Source of the DNA: Prolixibacteraceae bacterium UBA6029
GTDB lineage: Bacteria; Bacteroidota; Bacteroidia; Bacteroidales; Prolixibacteraceae
NCBI GenBank assembly: GCA_002429385.1
Contig: DIZL01000064.1
Coordinates: 8,997 to 72,996 of the forward strand
Length of the DNA stretch: 64,000 nucleotides
Direction of reading: 5' to 3'
Shown piece by piece: positions 62,114-64,000 of the stretch (its first letter is position 1; each line of letters opens with the position of its first letter). The position numbers and the translations under genes are program-made. A model generated the notes under the pieces. That model ran no database searches. It saw only the letters and a program-made list of their open reading frames with translations, and was not told where the DNA came from.

Positions 62114-64000
62114 TTACTTCTTCTTTTTATCCAGGATCTTTTCGATTTCGTCCATCACTTTATTCATGGATGCTGTTGTCTTTTCAAAGGGCTCGGTTGA
62201 ATTCATATCCACCCCTGCTTTTTTTAACAGTTCAACAGGATAGTCAGATCCCCCGGCGGATAAGAATTCCATGTAACTTTTCAGTGCTTTGGGATCACCC
62301 GTCATGACCTTTTCGGCCAGCGAAATGGATGCTGTAAATGAAGTACTGTATTGAAAGACGTAGAAATTACGGTAGAAATGAGGGATATATGCCCACTCCA
62401 TGCTGATGTTATCGTCCACCTTGCATATGCCCTGATCCACTCCGTAATATTTGTCGACGATGTCTTTGTATATTTTCGAGAACGTGTCTCCCGTAAGGGG
62501 TTTGCCTGCTTCGGCCTCTTCGTGTATTTTCAGTTCGAACTCGGCAAACTGGGTCTGGCGGAATAGGGTTCCCTTAAAATTGTCGAGCCAGTTCATCAGG
62601 ATCGAAAGTTTCACATCATCATCTTTTATAGTACCAATGATGTAGTTAAAAAGCAACACCTCGTTAAACGTAGAGGCCACTTCAGCGACGAAAGTTTCAT
62701 AACCGGCTATCGGATAAGGCTGTGTTTTATTCGAGAAATAGCTCTGCATGGTGTGACCAAGTTCGTGAGCCAGTGTGCTGACATCGTTATACAGGTTATT
62801 GTAATTGAGCAGAATGTAGGGGTGTCCGTCGTAATCGGCGCCATTTGAATAAGCTCCCGACTGTTTCCCCGGAGTTGGGAAAACATCTATCCAGCGCTCA
62901 TCAATGGCTTTCTTTACAGTTGCAACATATTCATTTCCCATAGGTTTCAGCGCTTCGAGAACAATTTTAGTTGCATCTTCATAACTGTATTTCAGATCAA
63001 TATTCTTCACAACGGGCGCATATAAATCGAGGTATTTTAAAGTATCCACCCCTAACATGCGTTTTTTAATTTTCAGATACCTGTGAAATGCAGGCAGGCT
63101 TTTATTCACATTGTCGACCAGCGAGTGGTAAATTCCGACAGGTATATTGCTGGGATAAAGCGCCGCTTCGAGAGACGAATCGTAATGACGTGACTTTGAT
63201 CTGAACATGTCGGCTTTTACTTTGCCGTAAAGCATTTCGCCATAGCTGGCCCTGAACCTGGCAAAATTGTCCCAGTAAGCCTTGAACACAATTTCCCGAT
63301 CCTTGCGGTTGGCTGATGCCCTGTATTGACTGTATTCAGAGCTACCGATTTTAATTTTTTCACCGTTCGACAAAGTGACTTCAGGCTTGGGCATTTCTGC
63401 ATCCGAGAAAGTACCGTAAACCGAATGAGGAACAGATGAAACCATGCCTGCAAGCGCCATGATTCGTTCTTCCGGTTCGCTCAGGGTATGTTTCTTGGTA
63501 CGAAACATATTCTGGAGGTTCATGCGGTAAACTTCCAGTTTGGGCTCTTTCTGAATAAATCCTTCAATAGTAGCCCAGTCGGCTGTCAGAATTTCAGGCT
63601 CGATAAATGCAGCTTTGGCTCCAAAGTTTGAAAACAACTGCTGGAGTTCCAGTTTCATCCCGGTATATTTCATGTTTCGGGTGTCGAGGTCTGAATTCAT
63701 ACCCGCATAGATATATAGCTTCGATGCTGCTTTTGATATTTCCGAATTGTACTGAAGTGCTTTCAAAAGATTTTGCCCTGACTGAGTCAGGGTTCCTTTG
63801 AATTTTTCAACCTGATCAAGTTTTGGCGATAACTCATTCAAGGCTGCACGCCATGCATCGTCTGATGAGAAAAGATCGGCTAAATTCCATTTGTAATTTG
63901 CAGGAATTTCTACCCGTGTTTTTTGGCCGTAACTGTTCGTTGAAGCAAGCATCACGATAATAGCCAGCAGGAATGCTTTCGCATTAAGAGTAAAATGTTT
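62114..64000 (-). CDS. pepF: Exported oligoendopeptidase F (partial, 5' end outside window)
   Basis: An M3-family zinc peptidase. The zinc motif is in ALAHELGHTMQSYFSNKTQP (HELGH), and the third ligand glutamate follows in FVAEVASTFNEVLL. The frame continues past the first in-window GTG/ATG candidates (63955, 63952) to the window edge as KHFTLNAKAFLLAII then VMLASTNSYGQ, a good signal peptide. The start codon is therefore probably one codon outside the window. Most PepF enzymes are cytoplasmic, so export is notable. A strong terminator follows. Confidence 0.9.
   Translation of the reverse strand, partial: KHFTLNAKAFLLAIIVMLASTNSYGQKTRVEIPANYKWNLADLFSSDDAWRAALNELSPKLDQVEKFKGTLTQSGQNLLKALQYNSEISKAASKLYIYAGMNSDLDTRNMKYTGMKLELQQLFSNFGAKAAFIEPEILTADWATIEGFIQKEPKLEVYRMNLQNMFRTKKHTLSEPEERIMALAGMVSSVPHSVYGTFSDAEMPKPEVTLSNGEKIKIGSSEYSQYRASANRKDREIVFKAYWDNFARFRASYGEMLYGKVKADMFRSKSRHYDSSLEAALYPSNIPVGIYHSLVDNVNKSLPAFHRYLKIKKRMLGVDTLKYLDLYAPVVKNIDLKYSYEDATKIVLEALKPMGNEYVATVKKAIDERWIDVFPTPGKQSGAYSNGADYDGHPYILLNYNNLYNDVSTLAHELGHTMQSYFSNKTQPYPIAGYETFVAEVASTFNEVLLFNYIIGTIKDDDVKLSILMNWLDNFKGTLFRQTQFAEFELKIHEEAEAGKPLTGDTFSKIYKDIVDKYYGVDQGICKVDDNISMEWAYIPHFYRNFYVFQYSTSFTASISLAEKVMTGDPKALKSYMEFLSAGGSDYPVELLKKAGVDMNSTEPFEKTTASMNKVMDEIEKILDKKKK

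Overview
The window looks like chromosomal DNA of a Bacteroidota bacterium, probably of the order Bacteroidales/Marinilabiliales. Supporting signs: several genes are preceded by a TAnnTTTG -7 box, the promoter element of this phylum; the carbamoyltransferase carries the succinylornithine-specific proline of the Bacteroides enzyme; a phosphoglycerate-mutase-like protein sits where thrB would be; and DUF6266, FloA-NfeD and TonB-like envelope proteins are present. No species is claimed.

Layout. (1) 1-5695, minus strand: a type I restriction-modification locus ordered hsdM-hsdS-(PHP-ABC ATPase)-(118-residue acidic protein)-start of a probable hsdR. The extra pair sits between hsdS and hsdR, where prrC is found in other type I loci, and the small protein ends in an SSB-like acidic tip. 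(2) 5700-8700: an eroded accessory region with transposon-end-like repeats, a WYL-regulator remnant, a 115-bp direct repeat, a toxin-antitoxin-SecB-like chaperone operon and a broken HTH gene. A DUF6266 gene and a tRNA-Pro follow. (3) 10.6-20.6 kb, minus strand: one long arginine/proline cluster, argR-GNAT-argG-argC-argD-proC-proB-proA-argF'-argB. (4) 20.6-25.2 kb, plus strand: carAB, divergent from argR, behind a short transcription unit that ends in a strong terminator. (5) 25.2-29.4 kb: two small proteins and a large FAD/Fe-S oxidoreductase. (6) 29.6-35.0 kb: acyl-phosphate metabolism (pta, a 3-hydroxyacyl-CoA dehydrogenase, ackA, then ptb-buk). (7) 35.1-38.9 kb: a CE15-like esterase, rhamnulokinase and a TonB-C-like protein. 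(8) 39.9-43.2 kb: a DUF433/DUF5615 toxin-antitoxin pair and floA-nfeD-clpS-SPOR. (9) 43.4-52.2 kb: bcp-recA, a GT39 membrane protein, then the threonine set (fused aspartokinase-homoserine dehydrogenase, a candidate homoserine kinase, threonine synthase). (10) 52.4-64 kb: a fructosamine-kinase-like protein, a two-component pair, a cytochrome-like protein, a dicarboxylate symporter, an MscS channel, a rhodanese, a lipoprotein, a 55-residue membrane protein and an exported oligoendopeptidase F.

The arginine/proline cluster and carAB form one nitrogen block: carAB supplies carbamoyl phosphate to the carbamoyltransferase, and ArgR is encoded at the divergent junction. Gaps hold two kinds of low-complexity DNA: short-word purine-rich or AT-rich repeats inside or beside operons, and three inverted-repeat elements built on an 11-bp period. 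The strongest candidates for something undescribed are the hsd locus with the PHP-ATPase and SSB-tail protein, the chaperone-linked toxin-antitoxin operon between direct repeats, and the short unit in front of carA.
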